NCBI GenBank assembly: GCA_036365455.1
Contig: JAWQUS010000004.1
Coordinates: 4,533,501-4,597,500 of the forward strand
Direction of reading: 5' to 3'
Length of the DNA: 64,000 nucleotides
DNA from: Macrosoma leucophasiata
Taxonomy: Eukaryota > Arthropoda > Insecta > Lepidoptera > Hedylidae
Within the stretch, counting starts at the first letter, position 1. Each line of letters starts with the position of its first letter. Shown piece by piece: positions 27,001-42,000 of this stretch. The notes under the pieces were generated by a model. That model ran no database searches, was not told where the DNA came from, and worked only from the letters and a program-made list of their open reading frames with translations. A program made the position numbers and the translations under genes.

Positions 27001-30000
27001 CTGAAATTACATAAATATGTATTTAATATATTTATTTAAGAAATAAGTTGTCCTCAATTTGTAAGAACAGTATGCACACCCTATGCATACTTACCCTGCC
27101 TCTACCTACGGCTATACATAAAACACGAAACGAAAAAAAGTGATGTAGCGTAACTTGCGTACCGTTATTTAACACTCTTAATTTATTATTTATAATAAAA
27201 ATCACGTCTCAACGAGTTCAAATAAACTTGTTGAGACTAGCATTTTATTTTGGATAGACGGTAGTCTCATTTTCGTTTGTATTGACTGTTCATCAAATGG
27301 GTGACCATAATTTCCTTAATTTTAATTAACTTTGGGACAAAATATTACATATATCAAAAATGTCTGAAATCGATTCGGTTATCGATTCTGAACTACCTAG
27401 TTTCGGGTTGTACATTCAATCCTGTTACACGTTGTATACGTAATTAAACACAAAAAAAAAACAAAAAATACTTTTGAAAAATATGTATTTTTCCATGATA
27501 CTGGGAAACTTCCAGAAAGAGGAATAATCCCAATAGAATCAGAATTAAAGGATTTTACACCTTTATCTCTTGTATCTCCTGACTCGGGCATCAAACCCAG
27601 GACCTCAGCGTAGTTTTCACTTCAATAATAGAAATACCGAACAAAAGCTTTAAAGGCTTAAAATAAACTATTATTCATGAAATATGCTCCATTTCCTTTT
27701 GTTGTCCACTTCTAGCTGTCAGGTGCAGTACGTACCTACTCTAGATAGGGAGGGCACTTTTAAAAAGCGTTTGGGATTTGAGAAGTATGTACACTGAATA
27801 CTGTCCCCCTTATTCATAAACGTACATTAGATACCTTTTAGTTATAGAATGCTTTGTCTTTGTCAGTTGCATTGTCAAATGTGCAGCATAGAAAAACACA
27901 AAGGAGAGATTAAAACAGTGTGTCATTTTTTGCGGGGGGAAATATGTGCGATACACACACACACTACAAAAATCGTCTATTACTACGAAACTCACACCTA
28001 GTCAAGGTGTGAGTTCGTGTGTTAAGAAAATACATAAACAATGACACGCACTCATTTAAACTTTTGGGCTACAGGCGTAGGACCATTTGGGCTTGTACTT
28101 TGACATACGGGAAAGCCTACATATGGCTACTCCCCTCCGGTCCGCCGCGGCGCCCGGAGCCCGTGTTGCTCCATGCCATCAAGGGACAAGTTATAAAAAA
28201 ATAAAAATGAATGTTTGTGAAATAATAAAAATATCGAACAAAAGCCTAAATGCTGGCAATAAACTGTTATTAAAAAATGTGCTCCATTTCCTTCTGTAGT
28301 CCACTTCTGGCTGTCAGGTTCAGTACGTACTGCAGATAGCGTTGACTTTTTAAAAGCGCCTGGGATTTACCTATTCAATACTCAATACTCAATACTTTAT
28401 TGCACCATAATGTACCTACAACAGAGAGGATGATTTATACTGAATTAAATACCTAGTACTTTTTGTATACCTACATTATTTATATTATTACTATAATTTA
28501 TTAATATTTTAATTTAACTTTACTCTATTTTTATATCTTTATCTTGAAAGAATTAATTAATGCTGTAATAGGTTTTATTTAATAAAATTTTCTTTAATTT
28601 GGTCAAAAATGTTTTATCATTATCTAAGTTTTTTAATTTTTAGGTATTCAGTGGTATGTAGTATAGAATATCGTTTGTGTTAACTTTTAGAATGTGATAT
28701 TATGTTATTTTATCTACCTACACGAAGTAAACAATGATATTCAGTTTTAACTTCTAAAACTAAGTAATAAAATTAAAAAGATCGAATAAATTACTATTAA
28801 TTACTATTAACTGCCTCAGTAGCGTAGTGGTAGCAGGCCACTACTATTACGGTGGAGGTCCTGGGTTCGATTCCCGGGTCGGGAGATATTAGAGATAACG
28901 GTTTTCAAATCCTTTTTCTCTGCTTCTATTGGGATTTTTCCATTTTCTGGAAGTTTCCCAGTACCCCGGAGTTTGGTAATTTGCCCGGAGATGGCAACAA
29001 GTTCGCCACCTGTTACATGGGCCAAAACGTAACCGGCGAGTTGTGGGTGTTTGCATGTATGATTGAATGCATGCATTTACCTCTGCCTACCCCTTCGGGG
29101 ATAACAGGAGTGAAGTTACGTAAATTACTATTACTGATAAAAGATCGAAGACTTTAGAGTATACTTTCATCTGTATTAAGATCTTTGGATGCAGTATACG
29201 TATCTTAAGCTCTATTATACAATCCTAATAAGTAACTTTACATAAAAGCAACTGCCTCAGTAGCCTAGTGGTAGCAGGCCATTACTACTACGCTGGGGTT
29301 CTAGGTTCGATTCCCGGGTAGTAAGGGTCTATCAGAGATAATCGTGTAAAGTCCTTTATCTCTGGTTCTATTGGAAGTTTGGTAATGTGCCCGGAAATGT
29401 TAACAGACTCGCCACCTGTTACATGTGCCAAAACGTAACCAGCGAATCAAGGGTGTTTGCATGTATGCTTGAATGCATGCATTCACCTCTGTCTACCCCT
29501 TCGAGGATTACAGGCGTGAAGTTACGTTAAATAAATGTGTATTCCACGTAGGAGAGAGGCAAATTTAGCTTATGCTTAAACATACCGGTGCCATAATCTG
29601 TGTGTGCAACGCGTTTGAATAAAATGTATTTTCCTGCATGCTATTTTCTGCGACATTCCTCATTAATTATTTTCTGTTTTCTGTATAGGTGAAAACCGCA
29701 TGAAAATCCGTAGTTTTTGAGTTTATCGCAACCAGACAGACGCTTCGGGAGGAGAGGGAGGGGACTTCTACTTCCAGTGTAATGCTATATCTCTTACAAA
29801 TTTTTTTACTAGTGGTAGAGCTCCAGTGACGGAGCTCGCGGGCGTAGGCACCACCGCATTACCTTATACATATACTTGCCGCTAAATGGTAGTGTTCATC
29901 ACTAACATGTTCCGGTCAGGTGGTAATGTACGGTCCTGTAATTTCCGGCACAGAGGCATAACACCTAATGTCTCAGGAGTGCAGCGCATCTTCAGTTTTC

Positions 30001-33000
30001 CACTTTTATTAAATAGAAAAAAAAATACTAAACTTAAATACTACCACAACTGATGACATGACTAAAGAGTACTCACAAATCAGGTTCAACATCGGTATAT
30101 CGTCCATCGGAGTCTACCAGACCCACCCGGATGGTGGGCAGGGTCTCATCCTCATCGTCTTCTACTTCCCCCCGCGCCTCCCTCGCCTCGCGCTCCGCTA
30201 GTGCTCGTGCTGCTATCACCTGGGAATCAGACACTTAATTTGAAACATATAAATACGCTTACACTCACAGCCCCACACTAGGTATAAACCTGTGTCGTGG
30301 GTGCCGTACACACACAACACATACGCGAACACCCAGACCCGAAACTAGTATCTGTAGGCCAACCCGCGACCCTTCGAATCAAACGGTCGTCTCACACCGC
30401 TGGACTAATCGGGTCGTCAAAATATAGGTAAACAACAATTAAAATGTATATGGACGTCCCCAAGGGGATGGCAGCAACCCGCTCTCACAGAAAAGGCAAC
30501 CCAGTTTTCCCAAAACTTCATGAGTTATGTGAGATCTACATGTTTTTCGACCGTAATTTCAACACTCGATTCATAATTTTCTGCGGGTGAATATTCGGTT
30601 TTTGCACAGACACTTCTTTTACGTGTTATGAAAATGGTAAAAAATATAAACATACATCTAGATTTCCATAAAATGTGGTACTTACGATTGCACATAAAAT
30701 GCAAACTGCATTTGCAATGTGAAAAACGATATAACATTAGTCCTAAAATTGGAGACTTCGAAGACTTTAACATCACTGGAGACTTTACTCTGCGTACTGA
30801 GATAAACTAGTCTGCGTATTAAACGTAGGTACTTACGACCAATTTGAACTAATATTTGAGACTACGAAGACTGAAAATTATCTAGAGATTGTACTCTGCG
30901 TACAGAGACAAACAAGTCTGCGAATAAAACGTAATTACATACGACCAACTTGTACTAAATTTGCAGACTACGAAGACTAGCATATTTAGAGACTCTTACT
31001 CAACAAACATAGGTACATACGATCAACTTGTACAAAAATTGGAGACTACGAAGACTTTAACATATCTAGAGACTTACTGTGCGTTCAGAGACAAACTAGT
31101 CTGCGTATAAAGCGTGGGTACATACGACCAACTTGTACTTGAGCTTATAACAACTCGGAAACTGTACCAGCGCCAGTCCCAATTTTCAACATGCGACAAA
31201 GCAAATTGTTGTCCCAGTGCAAATACTTTATAAATTATGTGAGCGCTACATGTTTGGACCGCAACTTCAACTCTCGGCTTATAATTTGCCGAAAACATTT
31301 ATCATTATGTTCTTATTGTTATGTTGGGGCTCGAAAAATACTCTGCATTCATAATGCTTGATTTCAAAATCTAAATTTTATTTTGTGTTAAATGGTTTTG
31401 CTGGTAGAGTTCTAGTGTAGGAACTCGAGGGTGTAGGAACCGCCGCTTTACTTAATCTATCTGCCGCCAAACACTACCACTACCATGTTCCGGTTTGATG
31501 GTAATGTATGGCTCCGTATAAAACAATCACACAGACATAACAACTAAGGTCACAGAGGTGGCAATATATCTGCATTTTGACGTCTGATCTGTGTGAGTGT
31601 CTATAGGCTGCAGTCACTTAACAACAGTTAAAACAATAACGCGGGACAGGTAGCAGTGTCCGGCGATAAATCTGCCGCCGTTGCAATCGTCAATGCACAT
31701 GCCAAGCGTGGCGTTTATAGCATATTCTCCCCTTATAACGCACAACATCTTTGGGGAAAGGCTGCTGTCCAGTTCTTTTTAATGTCAAAAGGTTGACATA
31801 GAAGCATAAGAGCCACCGATTGGTAAGAGGTCACCGTCGCCCATGAACATTTGCAACACCAAGTGGGTTGCTAACGCGTTGCTAGCCCTGGAGCACTCTA
31901 TTGACGTCCGTTTTGAAGAACCCCATAATTTAGCGCCAGGGAAATACCTCAGAAGGAAACTCGCTCCACAATTTGCAACGTCAACAATAAATGCAAGAAT
32001 GGGGCTCTTAAGCACTTTCACGTATCCAATCAGTGCGAGTGGAACTTCTGTCTTGCTTACTGCGGGTTGTGCGAGTAGTGTAAGAAAGAGACAACTGTGG
32101 ATGTTTTTCTGTGGAAGTGATAATGATGCACTTACCTGTAGTCTCCTCTGCGCTTGCGGCGTGATTTCCACTACTCTGGACCACCGGCGTGATTTCCTCT
32201 CGTACTGCCATTTATCGCTCAGTGCGCATTGTTCATCGTCAGAGTCGTTCTGTGGACAAAGATATGTGTTCATAAAATGTATTAATTGAATAATTTTCAC
32301 TGGTGGAACATATGATTTCCACCACAACAAGTTAGACCTCAGGAGTGGCAAGGCATCTTTATTGAAATCAGTTTTATATTGATGTTTAAAAGCTACAGTT
32401 TTCACTTACCATTAATGTGAACTTTATGCTTGTTAAGCACGTCATGACATGAAAAATAAAATTTATGAACAGATGCGATTCAGAAAGAGGAAGAAAAAAA
32501 GGTGGTAAAGGTAAATAAAGTAGGCTCCATTGGGAAAATTTGCTACAAAAAACAAAACCAAATATCGAAATATGAAATAACTATAAATTAAAAAGCTCCT
32601 CAAAGTAAAATCACCAAAAACTAAGAAAATTCATTAATTAATATAAAATGAAATGAAAGAACTTAAAATACTTAAGTAATTCGAACGAATCAAAAAGACC
32701 ATTTGTAGAAACGACGAGAAAACGTATCAACAGTTTCTCAGAACTGTTTTTCTTTTTTCAGTAAATTTTATCTTTAATTTCAAGAGCACTTGAAACTGAG
32801 ATTGCAGCTTTGCAGTTTCAATACCAGCTTATGATGTGCAATTCTAGTAAAGAGTCTAGACTCCAGTCTAGACACATCGTCTGTTATATCACGCTTCAGT
32901 AAAAATGGTTAAATTCCAACATACGTTCTGTAAAGAAGTTAATAGTTTTAGTTTAGTAGTATTATATTTACTGTTGCTTTTATTTCTATTGAGTATGAAT

Positions 33001-36000
33001 ATCAATCATAAGGATAATATAAATTAAAAATGAAATAATAAAATGCGATTTCACACCTGTACTCTCTGAAGGGTAGGCAGAGGTAAATGCAGGTGGCGAG
33101 CCTATTGATATTTCCAGGCACATTGCCAACTACCATGGCACTGGGAAAGTTCCAAAAAATTGTAAAATCCTAATACCACAAGAGATAAAGGATAATATCT
33201 TTATCCTGAAACTGGAGATCGGTGATCGAACCCAGGTCCATCGCAGCAAAAGTGACCTTATACCCTAGTAAAGGCAGATAGAATCAAGTGCTTTGACACT
33301 TAAGTTTTGACTTACACTGTAACATTAGTATGACGCATTAGTGCTTAACAATAGAAATTATAATGTAATGCCATAGCATCTACACCTTCGAGTTCTCATC
33401 AGAGTTCCATCACTAGTAAAACTTAAGATTTTATCAAATATCGTACAATTTCATCGATATCAACGAACAAAATTTTTCATCGTTCATAATGTATTGAACG
33501 ACGAAAATTTTTGTTAAAGTAAGGGCCTGCGTAAACGAGGTACTCTGCTCGGGGTACTTTTTTATCCATCTCTTGTAAACTGTATGGAATAACGCACACA
33601 AAGGACTAAAAGTACCCCGAAAATTGTTTTATATTATTTCGCATTAACACATGCTTGTGAAATATATTTTATTTATTCCCAGTAGGTCGCGAGTTCGAGT
33701 CTCGCCTGAAGTCAATTTTTTCTTTCCATTTTTCTTTAAAATAAAATATACCCCGAAAATTCTTTGAGAATTTTTGTCCTCTAGGTATAAAAGGCCTTCG
33801 TCTGCGCAGGCTTTAAAGCTGATTTATGGTTGATATAATATCAACAACAAGAAACTAAGAGCACGAGACATCTTTTGAAACAAAGGTTCAAACGCAGTCA
33901 TCAGCATTCAGTCGAAAGACGTCCACTGCTGAACAAAGGCCTCCCCCAAAGATTGCCACAACGAACGGTCCTAGGCCGCCCTCATCCAGCGATTGCCTAC
34001 AACCTTCACCAGGTTGTCGGTCCACCTCGTGGGAGCCTGCCTACGCTTCAGCTACGCGGTTGCTACTCAATTACTCTTCTGTCCCAACGGCCGTCAGTTC
34101 TTCGTGTCATGTGCCCTGCCCACTGCCTCGAGTTGGGCTATTCGGTGAGCTACGTCGGTTACTTTGGTTCTCATGCGGATCTCCTCATTTTTGATTCGAT
34201 CTTGCAGAGCTCTCTCTCCATTGCTCTCTGCGTAACTTGGAACCTTCTTATCAGGCACAAACGCAGTAGACAGTTCCTTTGCGGGATATATACTACTCCT
34301 ACTAAAATTATAAATGCGAAAGTTTGTGAGTATGGATGGATGGATGGATGGATGTTTGCTACTCTTTCACGATAAAACTACTAGACGGATTTGAATGAAA
34401 CTTTACAGTAATTCAGGTTATAACATTGGAATAACATATAGGGTACAATTTGTAATGATTAAAAGTAACGCGGACGAAGTCGCGGGCAAAAACTAGTTAT
34501 TACATAATGTATTGAACTCGGATCGGGAATGCTCGGCATTCTGAGATCGTGGACATTCGCTACAGAATTTACATTTACTGAAACAATATACGAAAATAAA
34601 ATTCCTATACATTCTGAGCACAAAATTGCTTCCGTTTTTAGAAAAAAAATGTCGTTAAAATAGTGGTAGAATCTTCCAAAATCTACCAAAATCTTTTTCT
34701 TAGAAATTTTTAGTTTTTCACATAGGTTCACCTTCTTACCCAAGTTTGCCATGTATCCTAATGTACCTAAATGCACTATCTAAAGACTTAATGATGATAC
34801 ATGTCAGATTTGTGTAGTAGGTATATGTAATCTATGAAAGGAATGCTCTTTAACAGTTCAAATAAATAGTTGAGTAGTTTAGAACCTGAAAATGTTATTT
34901 AATTAACTTAACCAAAAAATTGTAACGATTCTAAGCTGAATCTTTTAGTTAAACATTTACCCCCTTATTCATAAACGTATTAGAGCTAAAGTGTTGCTAA
35001 TCACTCCTTTGTCCTTTTCTATCCTGCACATTTGACAATGCAACTGACAAAGACAAAGCATTCTATAGCTAAAACGTATCTAATGTACGTTTATGAATAA
35101 GGGGGCCAATCTTAAAAATATTTTTTTACAAATACCTACATATTTGTCCAAATGAACTAAGTATCGAGATGCCCTGTTTACCAATGAAACGATTCACCAG
35201 ACAGAGACAAAGTTCGACTCATTCACGGGACCTATTTAAAACTAATCAACTTTGCAAAGCGCCCCTCAACATGATTAATTAGGTTTTCGCGAACCAATAC
35301 TGTTAACATCTATCAATAAATTGAATAACAACAGAAGTATTTTTATTTGATGTTCAATCAAGAGTTCAAATTACCATTTACTATTACGTTTCTTTATGTT
35401 TTCCTTTGAATGTTTTAAAATTTCATCGTTCAGTGTACCCATTTTCGAGTTTAAGAGACTTACGCCAATATTCTCTGCTTACGCTCAGCAATTGACATCA
35501 AACGTACAAATAAACCATTTATCTTAATTTTAATAAGTACATGCAAACGATTCATGTTTTTGCTGTCGCAAAAACAATTGACATTAATATTATTATAAGC
35601 CAGAATACTACAATGTCGTAGGTTCGAGTTATTTTTAGTTTTGGATGTTTTTTATATAGCTTACATTAGCATTTATTACAAGTAAACTTGGAGCGCGCAT
35701 GGCCCCGCGGCTGGTGTAAATCGGTTAAGCGATACGGGCGCGGTCGGGAGTGTGATGGGTGACAGCTAGTGGCAAATAAAAATGCGCGTTTCCGTGCTTC
35801 AGAGGGCACGTTAAGCCGTCGGTTCCGGTTGTTATCGATAGATAGCAGTCGTTAAACCTTATCGGAGGCCTTATGGGCGGTTTGAAAACATCCGACAACG
35901 GTATGTTCTTAGGTTTTCGCGAGCTACACTCATTGAAAATCGGATTTATCTCGCGTATATTAAACTACAATAATTTTAAATAATCATTTTAGTTTAATAT

Positions 36001-39000
36001 ACGCGAGATAAATCCGTAAAAATAGTTTTATCCGACAACGGGTTGGTTACTAACCCGTATCTCCACCAATCCGAATTGGAGCAGCGTGGTTGAGTAAGCT
36101 CCAGGCCTCCTCCCAAGAAAGGGAGAGACTCGTGCCCAGTAGTGGAACGTATCAAAGGGTTGCCATTATTATTATAACATCATCATCTTAACCATCAACC
36201 TACATTTTAGGGTCGTTAAATGCTTCGTTCTTTGAGCAAAATATTCGCTCAATTGAGTATAGTAGAGCTCCATTTTACTGGTGGTAGAGCTCCAGTGACG
36301 GAGCTCGCGGGCGTAGGCACCACCGCATTACCTAATATACTTTCCGTTAAATGATAGTGTTCAGCACTATCGTGTTCCGGTCGGGTGGTAATGTACGGCC
36401 CTGTAATTTCCGGCACAGAGGCATAACACTTTAGGCCTCAGGAGTGGTGACGCATCTGCATTTTGACCTCGGTCTTTGTGTGGGTGTCTATAGGCTGCAG
36501 TCATCACTTAACGTCAATGAGAACTCCATGCTTGCTTGCCACTTCCATTACATAAAAAAAAAATGTATGTATGTACCTGATAGCGGGGACTTGGCGTGAA
36601 TACACATGCTCAATGGTGTACTCGCCATAATCCTAAATAACGAGTAGCTAATGTCAATTAACAAAACACTTTTTAACATCACTGTCCGATCAGTTTTATA
36701 AACGTTCTAACACCAATACTTATTTATCGTCATGTAAACTAATTTGACTGGATCACGTGTAAAACGATTGCGGTGCAGTTAAGTGAAAAAGTGTTTAATT
36801 TTTATTTTTGGCAGGTCAGTCGATGTGAATGATGAATGGACCGATCATTAAGCTCTTTGGAATACAAAGGATGAGTTTCGATTCATAACAAGAGGTGTGG
36901 GAGAAGATTTTGAAAATAAAACGTTTAATCAACTTATATGTCAGAACTTCCGCCTTTCAAGTTTACTGTACCCAGATTAAACTACGAAGGTTTGTGAGTA
37001 GCGACATGTGTCACAACGAAACATAGTATTATCACATACAAATCACGCAATTTGAACAAAGTGTAGAGCTTGTGAATTCAGGCTTGTAGATTTAAAAACT
37101 AGGCTCTGGTTTGACATGAGATTTGGCTACTTTTTGACAGTAGGTACGAACTGCTTAACAATATTTTGCATGAAATTGTTTTTGGTGTGATGTCTGCTAA
37201 CAAACTCATTTAGTTCTTCTAAATCTATCTTTTAAATTACAGGTAAATATCACCCCTGAGGATTTTTTTTTTTATGTTATGGAAGCATGCAGTTCACATT
37301 GATGTTAATTGATGACTGCAGCCTATAGACACCCACACAAAGACCGAGGTCAAAATGCAGATGCGTTACCACTCCTGAGGGCTAAGGTGTTATGCCTCTG
37401 TGCCGGAAATTACAGGGCCGTACATTACCACCTAACCGGAACACGATAGTGCTGAACACTACCATTTAGCGGCAAGTATATTAGGTAATGCGGTGGTGCC
37501 TACGCCCGCGAGCTCCGTCACTGGTGCTCTACCACCAATTAAAAGTGTTTTGCTTCTATGACAGAAATTACCATTCAATCGGAATTGCCTGATACAAACA
37601 AATAATGAACCTACTTACGGTATATCCGGCTATATTATTAGATTTTTAAAATAGAATTTGTACGTAGTTAAACGTAAAAAAAACGTAACCTCATTACTGT
37701 AATCCCCGAAGGGGAAGGCAGAGATAAATGCATGCATTCAAGCGTACATGCAAACACCCACGATTCGCCGGTTACGTTTTTGGCCCATGTAACAGGTGGC
37801 GAGCCTGTTGACATCTCTGTGCACATTACCAAACTTCGAGGTACTAGGAAGCTTCCAGAAAATAGAAAAATAGAACCAAGACCAATAGAACCAGAGATAA
37901 AGAACTTTACACCATTATCTCTGATAACCCTCTACCCGGGAATCGAACCCAGCACCTCGGTGTAGTAGTAGTGGCCTGCTACAACTAGGCTACCAAGGCA
38001 GTTAACTTTTTTAAATTAAAATTTTTGCTTTACTTTGTGTCGAAAGTGGAAGTTTACATTAAATTTATGGACTTGTGTTGTCCTCTGCAAAATATTTACA
38101 CAACCACATAACGATTCCTGTAACTGTAAACAGTATATCGACTTAGCTTGAGTCGTGTTCGAGTCTTATTAAAGCTTTAAAGATGGGAAATAGCACGCGT
38201 ACCATTTAAAAAACTACACCCAAGTGCACCTAAAGAAAATGACGCGGCGCAATCTTGAAATTATTTGAAGATGGCTGTAATTGCAAAATTAGTTTTATTT
38301 TCCTCGGAGCCAGTTCTTTAGTTCGTTGACTTGGGGTGTGATGACCGCCAATGATGCAAGATTGAAGTGATAAATGGTACGGGAGGGATACCAGGTATCT
38401 TTTTTCTTCACTCTGGTTTAATGGTACAGGCTGAGGATTCAATGGAAATAACATGATAAAATAACCATTAAATAATGAAGAAAAACATCAAATGTAACGT
38501 TGAATGGTCTGTATTCTGTGGGCCATAATCGGTATGGGATTTTTGGGAAGGGACTGATTTTAATCCATCTAAATTTATCATCACGCTCCGGTGAAAATGT
38601 GACTTCGAAAAAATGAAGAGGTTCTCAATTCGTAAGGATCTTTTTTTTTTATGTTTGTAAACGATAATACCTTTTTGTAGGTATATTTGGAGAAACAGTT
38701 TCGCAATTAGATAGTTACTAGGTGTTGCCCGCGGCTTCGCTCGCGAGTCGGTCGCTAACCTAACCTAACCTGTGGAAACTCATCAAATCATCCCAAAGCA
38801 TCCCACAGAAACATTTTTTCGGGATAAAAAGTATCCTATAACCTAAGTCAGCTAATCCCTATCTGTATAGCAAATTTCATCAAAATCCGTTCAGTAGTTT
38901 GGGCGTGATTGACGGACAAACATCCAACATCCAAACAAAGAAACTTTCACATTTATAATATCGTATTAGTGTGATTAAAACATACACAGGTAGATAAATA

Positions 39001-42000
39001 GATTCTTAGGTGTATAGATTCTTTGCAACTAAATTATTAAATTGGAGGACCTGATATCTCCCTCGACACACGATGATAACATTTTGTAACCATTTTTTTT
39101 CTAAATATCATGTATTCCTATTTCCTATTCTTATCAGTTATTGTTGTTTAAGGTCTTCCTTATTGTATATTATAATATAATAATATGTAACATTTATTTG
39201 CACAGTTATGTACAGTTTTTTACCTGCCTACCGACTTAAATTAGGTTAGCATACTTACAAACCTTGGTGGTTTTCCAATGCTAGCATTAAGTGGTATAAT
39301 GTTAAATCTTTTGTTAATTTATACTACAATAAAAGAAAAAAAATAGTACACTCCATTATAAAACCACATTATAAGTGAGTGTAGAATATAATTTCTTCCG
39401 CTACGGTCCAATCAAGAGTAAAAATATTAATTAAACTCAATATTGTTTCACTATGGTAGAGTTCCAGTGCAGATATTCGAGGGCATAGGCAACACCGCAC
39501 TACATTATGAGCATATCCTTTCTCATACCCACTTTAATTTTAGATAATTCTGGATGGTATCCTGTAACCATTGTGGAGTAACAGAGGCGTGAAGTTAAGC
39601 AGATAATATTAAAAGCATGGCCCGCTTTATTGAGATTAGCAGCCTCCATTTTATCTAGCACTATCACAAATATAAGACAGACACCCACTTAAGATTTGAC
39701 AAAGAACCGCTTTTTATTCATATATTTATCACTAAATTAAAAGACTATTAAGGATTGCGATAAGTATGAGTTGATTGTATCGTGAACAGTTTGACTTATC
39801 GTAGAATGAGAAAATCGGTGGAGTTTGAGGCGGTCTCGCGTTTACAGGGTTCCGAATAAATTTTGTCTTTTGTCTTTCTAATTATACTAAAGAAAATATA
39901 GACTAAAGAAAGTATCTATATAATTGTTATCCTGAAATCTTTACGTAAGGAACGTTATTCCGTTTCTTTTTCAAAATATTATGTCCAGTAGTTTTTTGAA
40001 TAAAGGGGGAAGGGGAGCTTATGGTCAATTTTCGGATAGATTCTTCAATTATTTCAAAATTATACGAATCAAAATTACAGTAGTTGAATTACAACTGCCT
40101 CAGTAGCGTAGTGGTAGCAGGCTACTTCTACTACGCTGAGGGCCCTGGGTTCGATTCCCGGGTCGGGGACTATCAGAGATAACGGTTTGAAATCCCATAT
40201 CTCTGGTTCTATTGGGCTTTTTCCATTTTCTGGAAGTTTCCCAGTACCTCGGAGTTTGGTAATGTGTCCGGAGATGGCAACAGGTTCGCCACCTGTTACA
40301 TGGGCCAAAACGTAACCGGCGAGTCGTGGGTGTTTGCATGTATACTTGAATGCATGCATTTACCTCTGCCTACCCCTTCGGGGATTACAGGCGTGAAGAT
40401 ACGTAAAATTTCAGATGTAGACATTTGGGAACCTCACAATACCTTTCATTTAATATGTCACACAATAAACTGCAATCGGCCAGCAGTTTTGAAGCTAAAA
40501 GTCTGTGACTAACGCGACAGACAGATAGACACACAAACGCACGAGTGATCTTAAAGGGCTTCCGTTTTTTTCGTTTGAATTACGGAGCCCTAAAACTTAA
40601 TGATACTGTCTCGCGAGTACAAGAAGTGGAGGTGTTATCATTATCTATTGGGTATGTAACATTGAAAATATCTATAGATAAATACCGAGGTATTTTAAAA
40701 AGTTTCTTCAGATGTCCATTTTTGTGTTTAAGATATTCAAATAAAAGTTACAGTGCTCAACAATAAATATTGCACATCGAGCCTAGGAAGGAGACTTCGG
40801 CTTATTTCGGGTTTGTAGAGCGTTATCTCCTTCGCACCGTACCTATTTGACGTTTGTCGACTATTTTGATCAAGTTTTGACCAATACCGGACTGTCAGTG
40901 CTTACGTAGGCAGTGTGCATCAGAGATACCTAACGCTCAACGAAGTCGAAACGAGCCGATCGTCTCTTTCGTAGGCTCGATGTGCAATATTAATTGTTGA
41001 GTACTGTAATTATTTTGAAAACAAGTAGTAAACTGTCCGAAATACGTCCACAACTGGACGAAGGCGTTCCTAAAAGATATCCACAACGAACGGTCTTAGG
41101 TCGCCCTCATTCACCGATTGTCCGCGAACTTCAGTAGAACGGTTCATCTCCGTCTGTGCATTAAAACTATTTATTACATTAAAAATACATATGTTTTTAA
41201 TATAATTGTTCCACAGATGAATACTATAACAAAATTGTAACTTAACTTTTTTTTTTTTAATTTTCTTAATTTAATTATGCGATGTTGTAAGTAATGAACA
41301 TAAATAACATTAAGACAAATCGCCATTCATGTCTCAGATATGATTTACAACATGTCTTCGAAGTTTCGTATACTTTGCAAACTTAAATAAACGGATGCTC
41401 GACCTGCAGATTCACTTGGAATTAAAGAAAAAGCATCAGTAAAAGTTCCCACAATAAATCAAGTCGCTTTCGTGATTGTGATATTTATGCACCGTGCGCG
41501 ATTGTACTCGAGTGTAGTTGCAATATATTATATGTCGCAGATTTATTTATTTACACGACTTTTTTAATCACAATGAACAGTTTATTTTTATCTCATTATT
41601 CTTGGTATTTGTTGAACGTTAGAACATGATGAATTATAACATCAACGTGAATTGGTGTGATATTTTTATGTCAAAAGGTTGACAGACAAGCAAACGAGCC
41701 CCCTGATGTCAGATGGTTAAACGAGCCACCTGATGTCAGATGGTCACCGTAGCCTATTAATATTTGCAACACCAGGACAGTTGCCGACGCGGTTCCAGAC
41801 CTTAAGGACTCTTTTGGCGTCAGTTTTGAAGCATCCATATTTTGGTGCTGGGGGAACACCCCAAAAGTAAGGTGTTGCATACCTTACTTTTGGGGTAAAG
41901 TAAGGTATGCAACACCTTACTTATCTTTTGGTAAACTGGATGCTTGTTTACCACTTTAATTACATTTAAAAAAATGTACAAAAGGTGGCAAACAAGCATG

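Noticed and set aside
31843..32289. 148-codon plus-strand frame
   Set aside because: Complement of the cv-c exon and adjacent repeat, with no recognisable domain.
31785..32405. 206-codon minus-strand frame
   Set aside because: It is the real exon 32136-32249 extended into introns and a dispersed repeat; the splice sites and phase set the true limits.
33680..33712. tRNA T-arm (gcgagttcgagtctcgc)
   Set aside because: The hairpin is perfect, but no D-arm, anticodon arm or acceptor stem is near it.
33875..34375. 166-codon plus-strand frame
   Set aside because: Antisense of an RTE-like LINE end followed by a Helitron-like element.
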